This document shows positions 35,517 to 45,700 of a DNA stretch of 64,000 nt, one piece after another. Below the pieces are notes generated by a model. The model worked only from the letters and a program-made list of their open reading frames with translations. It did no database searches and was not told where the DNA came from. The position numbers were made by a program, and so were the translations under genes. Position 1 is the stretch's first letter. Every line of letters starts with the position of its first letter. Source of the stretch: Flavimobilis marinus (GTDB lineage: Bacteria > Actinomycetota > Actinomycetes > Actinomycetales > Cellulomonadaceae); assembly GCF_900113055.1 (NCBI RefSeq), contig NZ_FONZ01000001.1, forward strand, positions 62,001 through 126,000, in the 5' to 3' direction.

Positions 35517-37046
35517 GTGCCCGCCCCCGTACGACTCGTCGCTGCCCTCCTCGGTGCGGTGCTGGCCTTCAGTGCGACCGCCACGTCGGCCGCCTCTGCG
35601 TCACCGAGTGCGGGGAGCCCCGCGCTGGTGCGCGCGGCGACCGCAGGCGCGGCGCTTCCTGCCGGCTCGGGGCGCGCTACGTTCGCGTGGGCCCGGGTCG
35701 CGGCCGAGCGGTCGTTCGGGGGTCGCGCCGGGACGGTCGTTCCGGCCGGCCGGAACCTGAGCAAGAAGATCGCGCGCCACAGCAAGGTGCCGTCCGCCAC
35801 GCGCAAGCTGCTCGTCTCCGTGCGGATCACGAAGGCCAAGAAGGCGGGCCGGCTCATCATCTGGAAGAACGGCACGAAGAGCGCCGGCAAGGTGGTCGTG
35901 CGCTACGGCAAGGGCACGACGACGGCGACGGTGCGCATCACCGCCAGCAGCAGCCGGCGCGTCAAGATGCGGTCGTCCTCCAAGGTCCGCGTGCGCGTCT
36001 CCACCGTCGGCCATCGCCGTGCGGTCCGAGCCACCCCGGCGCCACCGACCCCTGCGCCGGCCCCTGCACCCCAGCCGCCCCAGGTCCCGAGCCCGGCTCC
36101 GGTCCCGACGCCTGCTCCGCTCCCGGTGCCGATCCCCACGCCGAGCCCGGCGCCGAGCCCCACGCCGACCTCGACCCCGGCTCCGACCCCGGCGCCGACC
36201 CCGACCCCGACGCCGACTCCGACCCCGACGCCGACGCCGACGCCCACCCCGGCGCCTGTTCCTGCTCCGGGGCCGGTGAAGCCGGGTGCGACGACGACGG
36301 GTGTGCCTGCGGGCACGAAGCTGCGGGTGCACGAGGGTGACCTGACGATCACGACGCCGGGCACGGTGATCGACGGTCTGGAGATTCGCGGGTTCGTGCG
36401 GATCAAGGCCTCGGACGTGACGATCAAGAACTCGGTGATCCGGGGGCGGGTGTTCAACCAGGACATGCACCTGGTGCAGGCTTCGACCGGTGGCAAGCGC
36501 ATCGTGATCCAGGACACGGAGATGTACTCGGCGAATCCCTCGCCGTACATCAAGGGGATCGTGGGTGCGGACTTCACGCTCAAGCGTGTGAACATCCATG
36601 ACGTGGTGGACCAGGTCTCGATCATCGGTGACAACGTCACGATCGAGGACTCCTGGCTGCACTCGAACCTGTACTACCTCCAGGACCCGAACTACAACGG
36701 GACGCCGACCCACGACGACAACATCCAGATCTCGATCGGCAAGAACCTGCGGTTCGTGAACAACGTCATGGACTCCACGCACAACGCTGCGGTCATGATC
36801 ACCCAGGACCGTGGGAGCGTGTCGGACCTGACGTTCTCCAAGAACTGGGTTGACGGTGGTGCGTGCTCGGTGAACATCGCCGAGAAGAAGTACGGACCCC
36901 TGTCGGGGCTGAAGTTCACCGACAACATCTTCGGCACCAACACCCGCCTCGACCACTGCGCCATCCTGCGGCCGCTCACGACAACCGTGGTGTCGTCCGG
37001 GAACGTGTTCACGGACGGTCACCCGTTCCGGCTGTCGCGGGGCTGA
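35517..37046 (+). CDS. Secreted right-handed beta-helix protein 2, with proline-rich linker
   Basis: 509 residues from the GTG at 35517, chosen over the ATG at 35487 because it has GGAG seven bases upstream and leaves the 16-base motif outside the gene. Signal peptide (about 1-25), lysine/arginine-rich beta domain (about 80-165), a linker of P-x-P repeats (about 172-255) and a C-terminal beta-helix nearly identical to protein 1 ([26 protein letters not shown]). The linker, absent from protein 1, may project the helix from the surface. Ends four bases before the convergent acetyltransferase stop. Confidence 0.8.
   Translation: MPAPVRLVAALLGAVLAFSATATSAASASPSAGSPALVRAATAGAALPAGSGRATFAWARVAAERSFGGRAGTVVPAGRNLSKKIARHSKVPSATRKLLVSVRITKAKKAGRLIIWKNGTKSAGKVVVRYGKGTTTATVRITASSSRRVKMRSSSKVRVRVSTVGHRRAVRATPAPPTPAPAPAPQPPQVPSPAPVPTPAPLPVPIPTPSPAPSPTPTSTPAPTPAPTPTPTPTPTPTPTPTPTPAPVPAPGPVKPGATTTGVPAGTKLRVHEGDLTITTPGTVIDGLEIRGFVRIKASDVTIKNSVIRGRVFNQDMHLVQASTGGKRIVIQDTEMYSANPSPYIKGIVGADFTLKRVNIHDVVDQVSIIGDNVTIEDSWLHSNLYYLQDPNYNGTPTHDDNIQISIGKNLRFVNNVMDSTHNAAVMITQDRGSVSDLTFSKNWVDGGACSVNIAEKKYGPLSGLKFTDNIFGTNTRLDHCAILRPLTTTVVSSGNVFTDGHPFRLSRG
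36033..36282 (+). repeat. Low-complexity Pro-rich coding tract
   Basis: Imperfect repeats of CCGACC/CCGACG/CCGGCT-type codons encode runs of TPAP, TPTP and PSPA. Such tracts change length by slipped replication, so copy number is likely to vary between strains. Confidence 0.85.
36513..36662. repeat. 150-bp identical segment, copy B
   Basis: Identical to 34840-34989 within the second beta-helix gene. Confidence 0.95.
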
Positions 37047-37049
37047 CGG

Positions 37050-38192
37050 TCAGTCGCGCAGCTTCTTCTGCCACGCCCCGACGACCCCGGCGGGCCGGAA
37101 GCCGAGCGCGACGTTGATGTCGAGCATGTAGGAGTTCTCCTCCGCGTTCCAGGTGTGGATGCGCGCGGTCGCGGGCCGCGCCTCGAGCAGCTGGCGCAGG
37201 TTCTCGGTCTTGACGAGCATCCCGAGGCGGTGGCCGCGGTGCTCGCGCATGACGAGGGTGTCCTCCTGGAAGGCGAAACCGTCGCGGTCGCGCGGGTACT
37301 GCAGCTGCGTGAAGGCGACGAGCGTCCCGGTGGGGACGTGCTCGGCCGCCGTGAGCACGTAGCCGCGGTTCGCTGCGGCGATCGACTCGTCGACGTAGCG
37401 CACGCGGTCGGCGTCCCACGCCGCCTCCTCCATCTCGAGGTCGCCGTGCGGGACGTCCGTGCTCATGCGCTGCTCGAGTGCGGCGAACTGCTCGAGGCGC
37501 TCCTCGGGCGTGCGGTCGCGCCACGTCACCAGGCGGTAGTCCGCGCCCGCGCGGTCCTGCGCCGCGGACTGGTGCTCGTCGAGGAGCTCCGTGGCGACCG
37601 GCAGCCGCAGCACGCTGTACCGCTCGGCCTGCTCCAGGACATAGGCGCTGGTCCGCAGCGCGGCGACCATCGGGTTGCGGCCGTCGATCCGCCCTGAGCC
37701 GGTGGGGGCCTCAAGGGCTGCGGGGTCGCCTGCCGGCAGCTCGCCCGGGGTCTCGCTCCACAGCATCACCGTGGTGCGGCCGCGCTCCCGGGCGACCTGC
37801 TCGCCCGCAGCGATGAGCGCCGTGGTCAGAGCGGCGACGTCGCGCGCCGGGTCGACGATCACCTCGAGGTAGGCGAGGTGCGTGTTGTCCTTGAGGGGCA
37901 GGACGACGTCGGCGAACGCGACGACGGCTTCGGGCTCGCCCGTGACGCCGTCGGCGACCGCGAGGAACGTCAGCCGGTCGGAGTACTCGCGCCGGTGCAT
38001 GAGGGCGAGGGCGACCGCGGGTGGCTCGACGAAGTCGTCGTACCCCCACGTGGCCTCCTCGTAGGCGCGCTGGACGCGGAGCATGCCGAGGACGCCCCAC
38101 ATCTGGTCGGTCGCCGCGGTATCCGTGCCCGCGGGCGGCACGACGAGCGGGACGATCGTGGGGGCGACGGACGTCGTCGAGGTCGTGGTCAT
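37050..38192 (-). CDS. GNAT-family N-acetyltransferase
   Basis: 380 residues from the ATG at 38192. The length fits a protein with two GNAT-like halves; the C-terminal half is the better conserved one, with LVAFTQLQYPRDRDGFAFQEDTLVMREHRGHRLGMLVKTENL-type strands (acetyl-CoA site RGHRLGM) and HTWNAEENSYMLDINVALGFRPAGVVGAWQ near the end. Such tandem proteins acetylate small molecules or amines; the substrate is unknown. The GGAGG lies only one base before the ATG, which is tight, but no better start is seen. It is divergent from the T7SS operon. Confidence 0.85.
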   Translation of the reverse strand: MTTTSTTSVAPTIVPLVVPPAGTDTAATDQMWGVLGMLRVQRAYEEATWGYDDFVEPPAVALALMHRREYSDRLTFLAVADGVTGEPEAVVAFADVVLPLKDNTHLAYLEVIVDPARDVAALTTALIAAGEQVARERGRTTVMLWSETPGELPAGDPAALEAPTGSGRIDGRNPMVAALRTSAYVLEQAERYSVLRLPVATELLDEHQSAAQDRAGADYRLVTWRDRTPEERLEQFAALEQRMSTDVPHGDLEMEEAAWDADRVRYVDESIAAANRGYVLTAAEHVPTGTLVAFTQLQYPRDRDGFAFQEDTLVMREHRGHRLGMLVKTENLRQLLEARPATARIHTWNAEENSYMLDINVALGFRPAGVVGAWQKKLRD

Positions 38193-38322
38193 GCCTCCAG
38201 CGTCGTGACCTGAGGAGCGCGGGTCAACGGATTTGTGCGGGGCGTGCGCGCGCGCGGGGCGCATGCCAAGATTGGCCGTCGCCGGACGCTCGCGGAAACA
38301 GGCCACGGAGGTACGCGCAACG

Positions 38323-39252
38323 ATGGTGCAACCAGGCACGAGCTGTGCTGCCTGCGCTGCCGCTCTTCCGGCTGGCGCCGACGTCTGCGCGCGATGTGGC
38401 TCGCGGGTCGAACCGCACGACCGGGGCGGTCTGCCCGCCGTGCTCGCGGGCTGCGTGCCTGCGGGGCGTTCCGCCCGCGCCGCCGCCGTCGTCACGGATG
38501 CCGTGGTGCTGCTCCTGCTGGGCGCCGCCACCTGCGCGGTCGTCCTGCTCGCGGACGTGTCGACCGGGCCCGCGCTGGCGGTGGGTGCCGGCGTCGTCGT
38601 GGTCGGTGCGGCGCTCGGGGTCGTCCTCGTCGTCCGTATCGGTCAGACGCCAGGGCTCCGCGCGAGCGGGCTCCGCAGCGTCGGCCTCTTCACCGGGCTC
38701 CCCACCAGGGCTCGTGACCGCGTCGTGCTGGACGTTCGCGCAGGCCGCGACCCCGTGCGCGGCCTGGCCCCCGTCACGATGGCGGCCCTCCTGGGGGCAC
38801 CGGTGGAGGCCGCGCCGGTGGACGCCGCGCCCGCCGCACCGCCCGCCGCACCACTCGCCGCGCCGCCGGCTGCTCCGTCCGCGGCCCCGCCCGCGGTGCA
38901 GGCGGCGTCGACGGTCGTGGTCGCGCTCGACGACGGGCAGCGGTTCGAGATCAGCGGCCATGCGCTGATCGGCCGCAGTCCGACACCGGCACGAGACGAG
39001 CACGTCGACGTCCTGGTGCCGGTGAACGACCTGTCCCGGTCGGTGTCGAAGACGCACGCCTCGCTGCGGTGGGACGGCCGTCACCTGTGGGTCGCCGACC
39101 GCGGCTCGACCAACGGGACGATCGTCCTCACGGCCCAGGGGGAACGGTCCGCGGCGAGCGCCGACGGCGTCGCGGTCGAGCCGGGCAGCCGGCTCGAGCT
39201 GGGCGACCGCTGGGTCGCGATCGAGAATCCCGAGCCTGGAGGAGCGGCATGA
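38323..39252 (+). CDS. T7SS-locus FHA-domain protein with N-terminal zinc ribbon
   Basis: 309 residues from the ATG at 38323 (GGAGG 11 bases upstream). Zinc ribbon with Cys8, Cys11, Cys22 and Cys25, then hydrophobic segments (about 45-110) resembling an RDD-like membrane unit, a Pro/Ala linker (about 165-200) and a C-terminal FHA domain with LIGRSPTP, SRSVSKTHASL and DRGSTNGT. FHA domains bind phosphothreonine; in mycobacterial and other T7SS loci they tie the ATPase to kinase control. First gene of the overlapping secretion operon. Confidence 0.87.
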   Translation: MVQPGTSCAACAAALPAGADVCARCGSRVEPHDRGGLPAVLAGCVPAGRSARAAAVVTDAVVLLLLGAATCAVVLLADVSTGPALAVGAGVVVVGAALGVVLVVRIGQTPGLRASGLRSVGLFTGLPTRARDRVVLDVRAGRDPVRGLAPVTMAALLGAPVEAAPVDAAPAAPPAAPLAAPPAAPSAAPPAVQAASTVVVALDDGQRFEISGHALIGRSPTPARDEHVDVLVPVNDLSRSVSKTHASLRWDGRHLWVADRGSTNGTIVLTAQGERSAASADGVAVEPGSRLELGDRWVAIENPEPGGAA

Positions 39253-40319
39253 ACGCCAAGCACCCGATGCTCGACCAGAGCGACGGCGTCATCCTCATGA
39301 CCGAGACGCGCGCGCGGATCGCGTACCTCAGCGAAGCGCGCGCCGACCTCCTGATCGCAGCCGCCGAGGCCGAGCGACCCCTGGTGCTCGTCAGCGACGA
39401 GGTCACCCGCCTGACGTACCCCATGCGTGAGGCGCTGCGCGACGTGCACGGCCGGTGGGTCGTGCGGGAGGTCGGCGGCACCCTGCGCGACGGCCTCTCC
39501 GGCGCGCGGCTCACGTCGATCGCGGACGCCGTCCGTACCGGTCCGCCGTCCCACCCTGAGGACGTCTCGGTGCGGTTCCTGCGGCCCGTGCCCGCGCAGT
39601 CCGTGCAGCTCGTGATCACGCAGTCGGTCCGGCACAAGGCGGCGGCCACGACGATCCTCGGCGGCGCGGCCGAGCTGTTCGCCCGTGAGCTCACGGGTGC
39701 CGCGCCTACCGGGTGGGGCGCCCATGAGCCCGCGGTCGTCGCCTGGGACCGGGCCCGGCTGACCGAGCTGTCGCGCACCCGGATGCCCCGGGAGACGACC
39801 GTGATGGTGGCGGGGTCTCCCGACCGGCCGATGATCGGCACGATCCGCGCGAGCCGCGTGGACAGCGGCCTCGAAGAGACGACGCAGCTCATGCTCGGCG
39901 TCGGCGCGCCCGGGAGCGACGCCGCGCGCGACGCGATCGGCCGGATCCCGGTCGTCATGGCGGACCTCACCACGCACCAGATGCCGCTGTTCGGGCTCGT
40001 GCTGGCGCGCACCGGGCAGGCCGACCTCTCCTTCCCCTCGGTGCTCGAGGCCCCGCCCAACCCGATCGGCATGCTGCTCGGCCCCCCGGGCGTGCGGGAG
40101 CTCGGGCTCGATGTCAGCCGCATGGCTGCCGAGCTCGACGCCCGTGTCGTCGGTCGGGCTCGGATCCCGGGCCTCTACCTTCCCCTCGGCAGTTTCCACG
40201 AGCCCGGATGGGCGAAGTTCGACGCGGTGCTCGACGCCCTCGGTCCGGACCGGGTGCGCCAGGTGCTGGGATCCGCCGGTATGCCGATCGAGGAGGCGCT
40301 GCGTGCCCCGCGATCATGA
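39249..40319 (+). CDS. T7SS-locus protein of unknown function
   Basis: 356 residues; ATG overlaps the previous stop (ATGA) with GGAGGAG upstream. It is soluble by appearance, with no signal or membrane segment; alternating strands and helices (ADLLIAAAEAERPLVLVSDE, GWGAHEPAVVAWDRARLTELS, LDVSRMAAELDARVVGRARIPGLYLPLG). I recognise no domain. Its place between the FHA protein and the membrane genes suggests a cytosolic chaperone-like or assembly factor (EspG-like in position only). The 3' end overlaps the next gene by 17 bases. Confidence 0.7.
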   Translation: MNAKHPMLDQSDGVILMTETRARIAYLSEARADLLIAAAEAERPLVLVSDEVTRLTYPMREALRDVHGRWVVREVGGTLRDGLSGARLTSIADAVRTGPPSHPEDVSVRFLRPVPAQSVQLVITQSVRHKAAATTILGGAAELFARELTGAAPTGWGAHEPAVVAWDRARLTELSRTRMPRETTVMVAGSPDRPMIGTIRASRVDSGLEETTQLMLGVGAPGSDAARDAIGRIPVVMADLTTHQMPLFGLVLARTGQADLSFPSVLEAPPNPIGMLLGPPGVRELGLDVSRMAAELDARVVGRARIPGLYLPLGSFHEPGWAKFDAVLDALGPDRVRQVLGSAGMPIEEALRAPRS

Positions 40320-40602
40320 CGCGATCCTGCTCGAGTCGACCCGTGTCCACCGCGAGCGTCTGACGGCGGCGTTCCTGCACGGGGAGATGGCGACGCGCCG
40401 CACGACCAAGGACAACGTGCGCAGGTTCCTGGGCAGCACGGTGATCGCGGCGGTCATGTGCGCGGGCTGCGCCGGCTTCTCGTTCTTCCAGGCGAACGCG
40501 GACTCCCTGCGCGGCGGTGGGGCGCGCGCAGTGCCGTCGACCCCTGTCAGCGCACCAGCTGCGGTCACGCCCGCGCCCGAACCCCAGGAGGGGACGCCTT
40601 GA
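40303..40602 (+). CDS. Small single-pass membrane protein of the T7SS locus
   Basis: 99 residues from the GTG at 40303, supported by GAGGAGG six bases upstream. A cytoplasmic charged helix (HDAILLESTRVHRERLTAAFLHGEM) is followed by one membrane segment (about 46-66, STVIAAVMCAGCAGFSFFQA) and a short Pro/Ala-rich outer tail. The layout, a soluble helix then one membrane span, is like a much shortened EccB N-terminus, but no sequence link is visible. It overlaps eccD by four bases. Confidence 0.72.
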   Translation: MPRDHDAILLESTRVHRERLTAAFLHGEMATRRTTKDNVRRFLGSTVIAAVMCAGCAGFSFFQANADSLRGGGARAVPSTPVSAPAAVTPAPEPQEGTP

Positions 40603-41930
40603 GCCGCTTCACTCGACTGACCCTCGTCGGCTCGGCGCGCCGCGCCGAGGTCGTCGTGCCCTCGGACGAGGCCTTCGCGGCGATGCTCCCGCAGATCCTC
40701 GAGCTGCTCGACGAACCCGCCGGGCTGCACCCGGCCGCTGTCGCCCTGGTGCGCGTGACGGGCGACCAGGTGGACCTCGCGCTGGACGCCGCCGGGCAGG
40801 GGGTCGACGACGGCGAGGTCGTCCGGGTGGTGCGCGCCTCCGAGGCGCCGCCGCCGCCCGACGTCGCCGACGTGACCGACGCCGCCGCGGCCGAGATCAC
40901 CGATCACCCGTCCCGTTGGACGACCGACACCCGTCAGGCGATGGCGGTCGTCGTCGTCGGGTTGGGGGTCGCCGCACTGAGCGTGCTCCGCCCGCTCGAC
41001 GTCGTGGCGGGCGAGTGGACGGCGCCGCTGAGCCTCGCGGCGGGCGCGCTCGGGGCTGCGGGGCTGGCCGCAGCGCTGGGCCGCGGTGGTCTGGGCTACG
41101 TCGCGCGCGTTCTGACCGCGGTCGCGGTCGGGCTTGTGCCGGCAGCGGCAGCGAGCCTTGCCGCGGCAGGCGCATGGCCGACGTCGGACGCGTTCTGGGC
41201 GGGCGGCCTGCTGCTCGCGACCACGCTCGGTCTTGGGCTGGGGCTCGGCCGACCGGACCGCGGGGTGCTCGCGGGCGCCGGTCTCGGGGCAACCCTCGCG
41301 GGGGCTGCCCTCGTGCTCGAGCGCCTGGGCGGTGACTCGGTGCGCGCAGCCGGGGTGGTCGCGACCGTCGCCGTGCTCGCGCTGGGCCTTCTGCCCTGGT
41401 ACGCGATGGCGTCCTCGGGCCTGACCGGTCTGGACGACCAGGTCCTCGAGGGCGCGACGCCGCAGCGCACCCGGGTGCGCGCCACGCTGCTCGACGCGTA
41501 CCGGGCGCTGACGGCCTCCGCGGTCGCTGTCAGCGGCGCGCTCGGTGTCGCGCTCGCCGTGCTGGTGAGCCACGACGACGCCGGGGCTCTGGCCCTCGGG
41601 CTCGTCGCCGTCACGATCACCGCGCTGCGCACCCGGAGCCTGCCGCTGCGCGGTCAGGTTCTCGCGCTCTGGACGGTCGTGGTCGTGGTCGTCGCGGCGC
41701 TCCTCGTCGCGCGCCTGGCCGCGGGGGACTCGTGGACGTCGGTGCTGACGCTCGGCGGGCTCCTGCTGCTGGGCCTCGTGCTCGGCGCGGGTGCACGTCC
41801 CTCCCCGCAGATCCGCGCCCGGCTGCGCCGCAGCGGGGACGTGCTCGAGCTGCTGTGCGTGCTCGCGCTGCTGCCGCTCGTGCTGGCGGTGTTCGGCATC
41901 TTCGGCGACCTGCTGGAGACGTTCTCGTGA
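40599..41930 (+). CDS. eccD: Type VII secretion integral membrane protein EccD
   Basis: 443 residues from a TTG at 40599, chosen because AGGAGGGG stands five bases before it and the codon overlaps the previous stop. The N-terminal 80 residues form the ubiquitin-like (YukD) domain (FTRLTLVGSARRAEVVVPSDEAFAAMLPQILELL); about eleven membrane helices follow. EccD builds the membrane channel vestibule of ESX systems. Gene neighbours EccC and the WXG100 genes confirm the assignment. Ends in a GTGA overlap with the next gene. Confidence 0.9.
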   Translation: MSRFTRLTLVGSARRAEVVVPSDEAFAAMLPQILELLDEPAGLHPAAVALVRVTGDQVDLALDAAGQGVDDGEVVRVVRASEAPPPPDVADVTDAAAAEITDHPSRWTTDTRQAMAVVVVGLGVAALSVLRPLDVVAGEWTAPLSLAAGALGAAGLAAALGRGGLGYVARVLTAVAVGLVPAAAASLAAAGAWPTSDAFWAGGLLLATTLGLGLGLGRPDRGVLAGAGLGATLAGAALVLERLGGDSVRAAGVVATVAVLALGLLPWYAMASSGLTGLDDQVLEGATPQRTRVRATLLDAYRALTASAVAVSGALGVALAVLVSHDDAGALALGLVAVTITALRTRSLPLRGQVLALWTVVVVVVAALLVARLAAGDSWTSVLTLGGLLLLGLVLGAGARPSPQIRARLRRSGDVLELLCVLALLPLVLAVFGIFGDLLETFS

Positions 41931-42754
41931 CCGTGAGACGCGTGCTCGAGACGCTCGCGCTCGCGGCGGGAACGACCGCGCGGGCGCGGGAGCTGCGTGA
42001 GATCGACGCTGCGCTGCGGCACCCGGTCGCGACCAGCCGACGGATCGCCGTCGTGCAGTCGGGTGGTGGGGCCGGGGCCACGACCCTCGTCGCGCGCACC
42101 GCCCGTGCGCTCGCGCGACGACGCGGTGGCGGCGTGCTCGCGGTCGACGCCGCCGCGGGGGACGCAGCGCTCGCGCGCGCGCTCGGTGGTGCGGTCGACG
42201 CGCGCGGGCTCGAGGAGCTCGTCGCGGCGGCGACCGGCGTCACGCGGTCGCGTCAGGCGCGCGCGCTGCTGCCCGACGCCGGGGCCGGCCTCGTGCTCGC
42301 AGGCCGGGGTGGCACCCGGGTCCCGGACGACGAGGTCGTCCAGGCTCTCGGGAACCTTGTCGGCCGGTTCTTCGACGTCGTCGTCACCGACTGGGGCCAC
42401 CGGACGGCCGACGAGGCGACGCGCATCGCCCGCCGCAGCCACGCGGTGGCCGTCGTGGCGCGCGCGGACCGGGCCGACGCCGAGCGCGGGCTCGTGCTCG
42501 CCGCGCGGCTGGCCACCGAGGTTCCGACGACGCTCGTCCTCGCGGACGTGGGTGCCACCGCGGGCCCGACGTCTTCGCTCCTGCGCGAGGCAGCGCGCAC
42601 GCTCGAGGTCCCGGTGCGGGTGCTCGCGCACGGGCATGAGGGCGCGCTCCGGGACCCGGCTGCGCGGCTGCCCCGCCGCGCGCGGACCGCCTACGCCCGG
42701 ACCGCCGGGCTGCTGCTCGCCTCGAGCCAGACGCCCGTGCGGGTGGGCGCATGA
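41927..42754 (+). CDS. MinD/ParA-like protein with degenerate P-loop, T7SS locus
   Basis: 275 residues from the GTG overlapping the eccD stop. It follows a SIMIBI (MinD/ParA/EspI-like) NTPase fold: VVQSGGGAGATTLVARTARALARR at residues 43-66, GVLAVDAAAGD, FDVVVTDWGH. The P-loop reads GGGAGATT where GKGGVGKTT is usual; both lysines are gone, so ATP hydrolysis is doubtful. EspI-type proteins regulate ESX-1 in mycobacteria, but a similar role here is inference. The ATGA at its end is shared with eccC. Confidence 0.8.
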   Translation: MTVRRVLETLALAAGTTARARELREIDAALRHPVATSRRIAVVQSGGGAGATTLVARTARALARRRGGGVLAVDAAAGDAALARALGGAVDARGLEELVAAATGVTRSRQARALLPDAGAGLVLAGRGGTRVPDDEVVQALGNLVGRFFDVVVTDWGHRTADEATRIARRSHAVAVVARADRADAERGLVLAARLATEVPTTLVLADVGATAGPTSSLLREAARTLEVPVRVLAHGHEGALRDPAARLPRRARTAYARTAGLLLASSQTPVRVGA

Positions 42755-45700
42755 CCGTCCGCCTCGTGCACCGACCCGCGCGCGTGGTCCGGCCGCTCGT
42801 GCAGCCGCCGCCGGTCGACGTCGCGCCTCCGCCGCAGCTCGCCGACGCCACCGGCGGCCCCGGCCTGCAGACGATGTTCCCGATCGTCGGCGCCGTCGGC
42901 TCGATGACCATGATGATGGTGCTGCGCGGCAACCCGCTGTTCGTGATGATCGGGGCCCTGATCCTCGTGATCGCGATCGTCGGGGGCGTCGGCATGGCCC
43001 TCAGTCAGCGCGGCACGGCGGCGCGCGGGCGGCGCACGCAGCGTGAGCGCTACCTCGACTACCTCGAGAGCCTGCGCGCCGACCTGGCGCACGCCGAGGG
43101 TGAGGCCCGCACGGCCGCGCGCGTGGTCCACCCGGAGCCGACGGCGCTCGTCGACGTCGTGCGCAGCCCGGCGCGCCGGTGGGAGCGCCGCCGCACGGAC
43201 GCAGACTTCCTCGACCTGCGCGTCGGGACGGGGGACCGGCCGTGGCTGCGCCTCGTCGTGCCCGCGGACCCCAACCCGACGCAGCCCTTCGACCCGGCGA
43301 TGCTCGGTGAGGCGAGCGCCGTCGTGCGCCGGCACGAGCACGTCCGGCAGATGCCCCTCACGCTGCCCCTGGACCGCGCGGGTGACGTCTCGGTCATCGG
43401 CAGCCGGGAGCAGTGCCTCGCGCTGGCCCGCGCGCTCGTGGCGCAGGCCGCGGCGTTCCACGCCCCGGAGGACCTGGCGCTCGCGGTGGCGTTCCCCGCC
43501 GAGCGCGTCGGGGAGTGGGGCTGGCTGGGCGCGCTCCCGCACCTGGTCGACGACGAGCAGTTCGACGGTCCGGCCCCCGCGCGCCGGATCGGCCCGGACC
43601 TGCCGAGCCTGATGCGGGTGGTGGGCCCCGAGCTGGCGTCGCGCGCCCAGGCTGCCGCGCGGTCGCAGCGCGGGATGAGCGCCGGGGTCGCGGGCCTCGG
43701 TGCGCGGATGCTCGTGCTCGCCGACGAGCACGGCGACGTCGCCCGTGCCCTGCCCGGCCCGGACGCGGCGCTGGGCCTGCCGGAGCTCGGCGTGACCGTC
43801 GTGCACCTCCTGGCGGACCGGCTCCACGAGCCCTCGGAGGTCGCCCTGCGCGTGACGTTCGACGACGACGCCGGGCTGCTCGTCGAGGACCTGCGCCGTG
43901 AGCACGCAGCGGCCGACGCCGCCGTGCGGGGCGAGCTCGACGACGTCCCCGCGCCGCTCGTCGTCGGGCTCGCGCGGGCGCTCGCGCCGGTGCGGCTGAC
44001 GGCGGCCTCCGTGGCAGAGTCGGCGCAGACGGCGGCCGTCGGCATCAACGAGCTGCTCGGCGTGCACGACGTGACGACCATCGACGTCGGGCGCACCTGG
44101 TCGCCGCGCTCCACCCGCGACTTCCTCCGGGTGCCGATCGGGGTGGACGACGCCGGCAATCCCGTGCTGCTCGACCTCAAGGAGTCGGCGCAGCTCGGCA
44201 TGGGTCCGCACGGCCTGTGCGTGGGGGCCACCGGCTCCGGCAAGAGCGAGATGCTGCGGACGCTCGTGGCGGCGCTCGCCATCTCGCACCCGCCCGAGGA
44301 CCTGTCCATGATCCTCGTGGACTACAAGGGCGGCGCGGCCTTCGCGCCGTTCGCCGACCTGCCGCACGTCGCGGGGATCATCGACAACCTCGCGGAGGAC
44401 GCCGGCCTGACCGAGCGTGCGCGCGCGAGCATCGCCGGTGAGGTGGTGCGACGTCAGCAGGTGCTCCGCGACGCCGGCAGCTCGCCGTCGATCACGCACT
44501 ACCGCGAGCTGCGCGCCGAGCGCCCCGAGCTGCCGCCGCTGCCGCACCTGCTGCTCGTGATCGACGAGTTCGGCGAGCTGCTGACGGCGGACCCGGACTT
44601 CGTCGACCTGCTGCTGACCATCGGGCGGATCGGCCGGTCGATCGGCATGCACCTGCTGCTGTCCAGCCAGCGGATCGAGTCCGGCAAGCTGCGCGGTCTC
44701 GAGACGTACCTGTCCTACCGCCTGGGCCTGCGCACGTTCTCCGAGGCGGAGAGCTCGGTCGTCCTCGACACCCCGGACGCCTTCCACCTCCCGGCCGTGC
44801 CCGGGTACGGCTACCTCAAGGTCGACACGACCGTGTACCAGCGGTTCCGCGCCGGCTACGTGTCCGGCCCGGTCCAGGCGGCGGCCATGCCCGAGCCGGA
44901 GCCCGACGACGCCCTCCGTCGCCCGCTCGTCCTCCCGGTGCACCACGGCGTCGCGGCGGCGAACGGCATCGACCTGGGCACCGGCGCGACGGGCGAGCCC
45001 GAGCTCGTCCGCCCGTCGACCGGCCGCTCGATGGTGGACGTGATCGTCGAGCAGCTGGGCGTGGCAGGGGAGCTGACGCGACCGGTGTGGCTCCTCCCGC
45101 TGCCCGCACGGCTCCCGCTCGGTGACGTCGTCGGCGGCTGGGAGGAGGTGCCGGGTCGGGGGCTCCAGGCGCACACCGGGGCGCACGGGGACCTGCGCGT
45201 CCCGCTCGGGCGGCAGGACGACCCCGGCAGGCAGCACCAGGGGCCGTGGCGGCTCGACCTCACGCGCGCGGGCGGTCACGTCGCGGTGATCGGCGCCCCG
45301 CAGTCCGGGCGCACGACCCTCCTGTGGACGATCGCCGCGGGCCTCGCGCTCACGCACACCCCGCGCGAGGTCGCGGTCTACGGCATGGACCTGAGCGGCG
45401 GCGGGCTGGCCCGGATCGAGGGCTTCCCGCACGTCGGCGGCGTGGCGACGCGCGCCAGCCGGGACCGGCTGCGTCGTCTGCTCGAGGAGCTGCACGGCAT
45501 GCTCGCCCACCGCGAGCGCGTCTTCACGACGCACGGCATCGACTCGCTGGCGATGCTCCGCGAACGCCACCGGGAGGGCCTCGTGCCGGAGCTCGCGGCG
45601 GCCGACGTCGTGCTCCTGGTCGACGGGGTGGGCGCGGTGCGCTCGGACTTCGAGGAGCTCGACGACCCGTTCGTGGAGCTGCTCCAGCGCGGGGGCGGGT

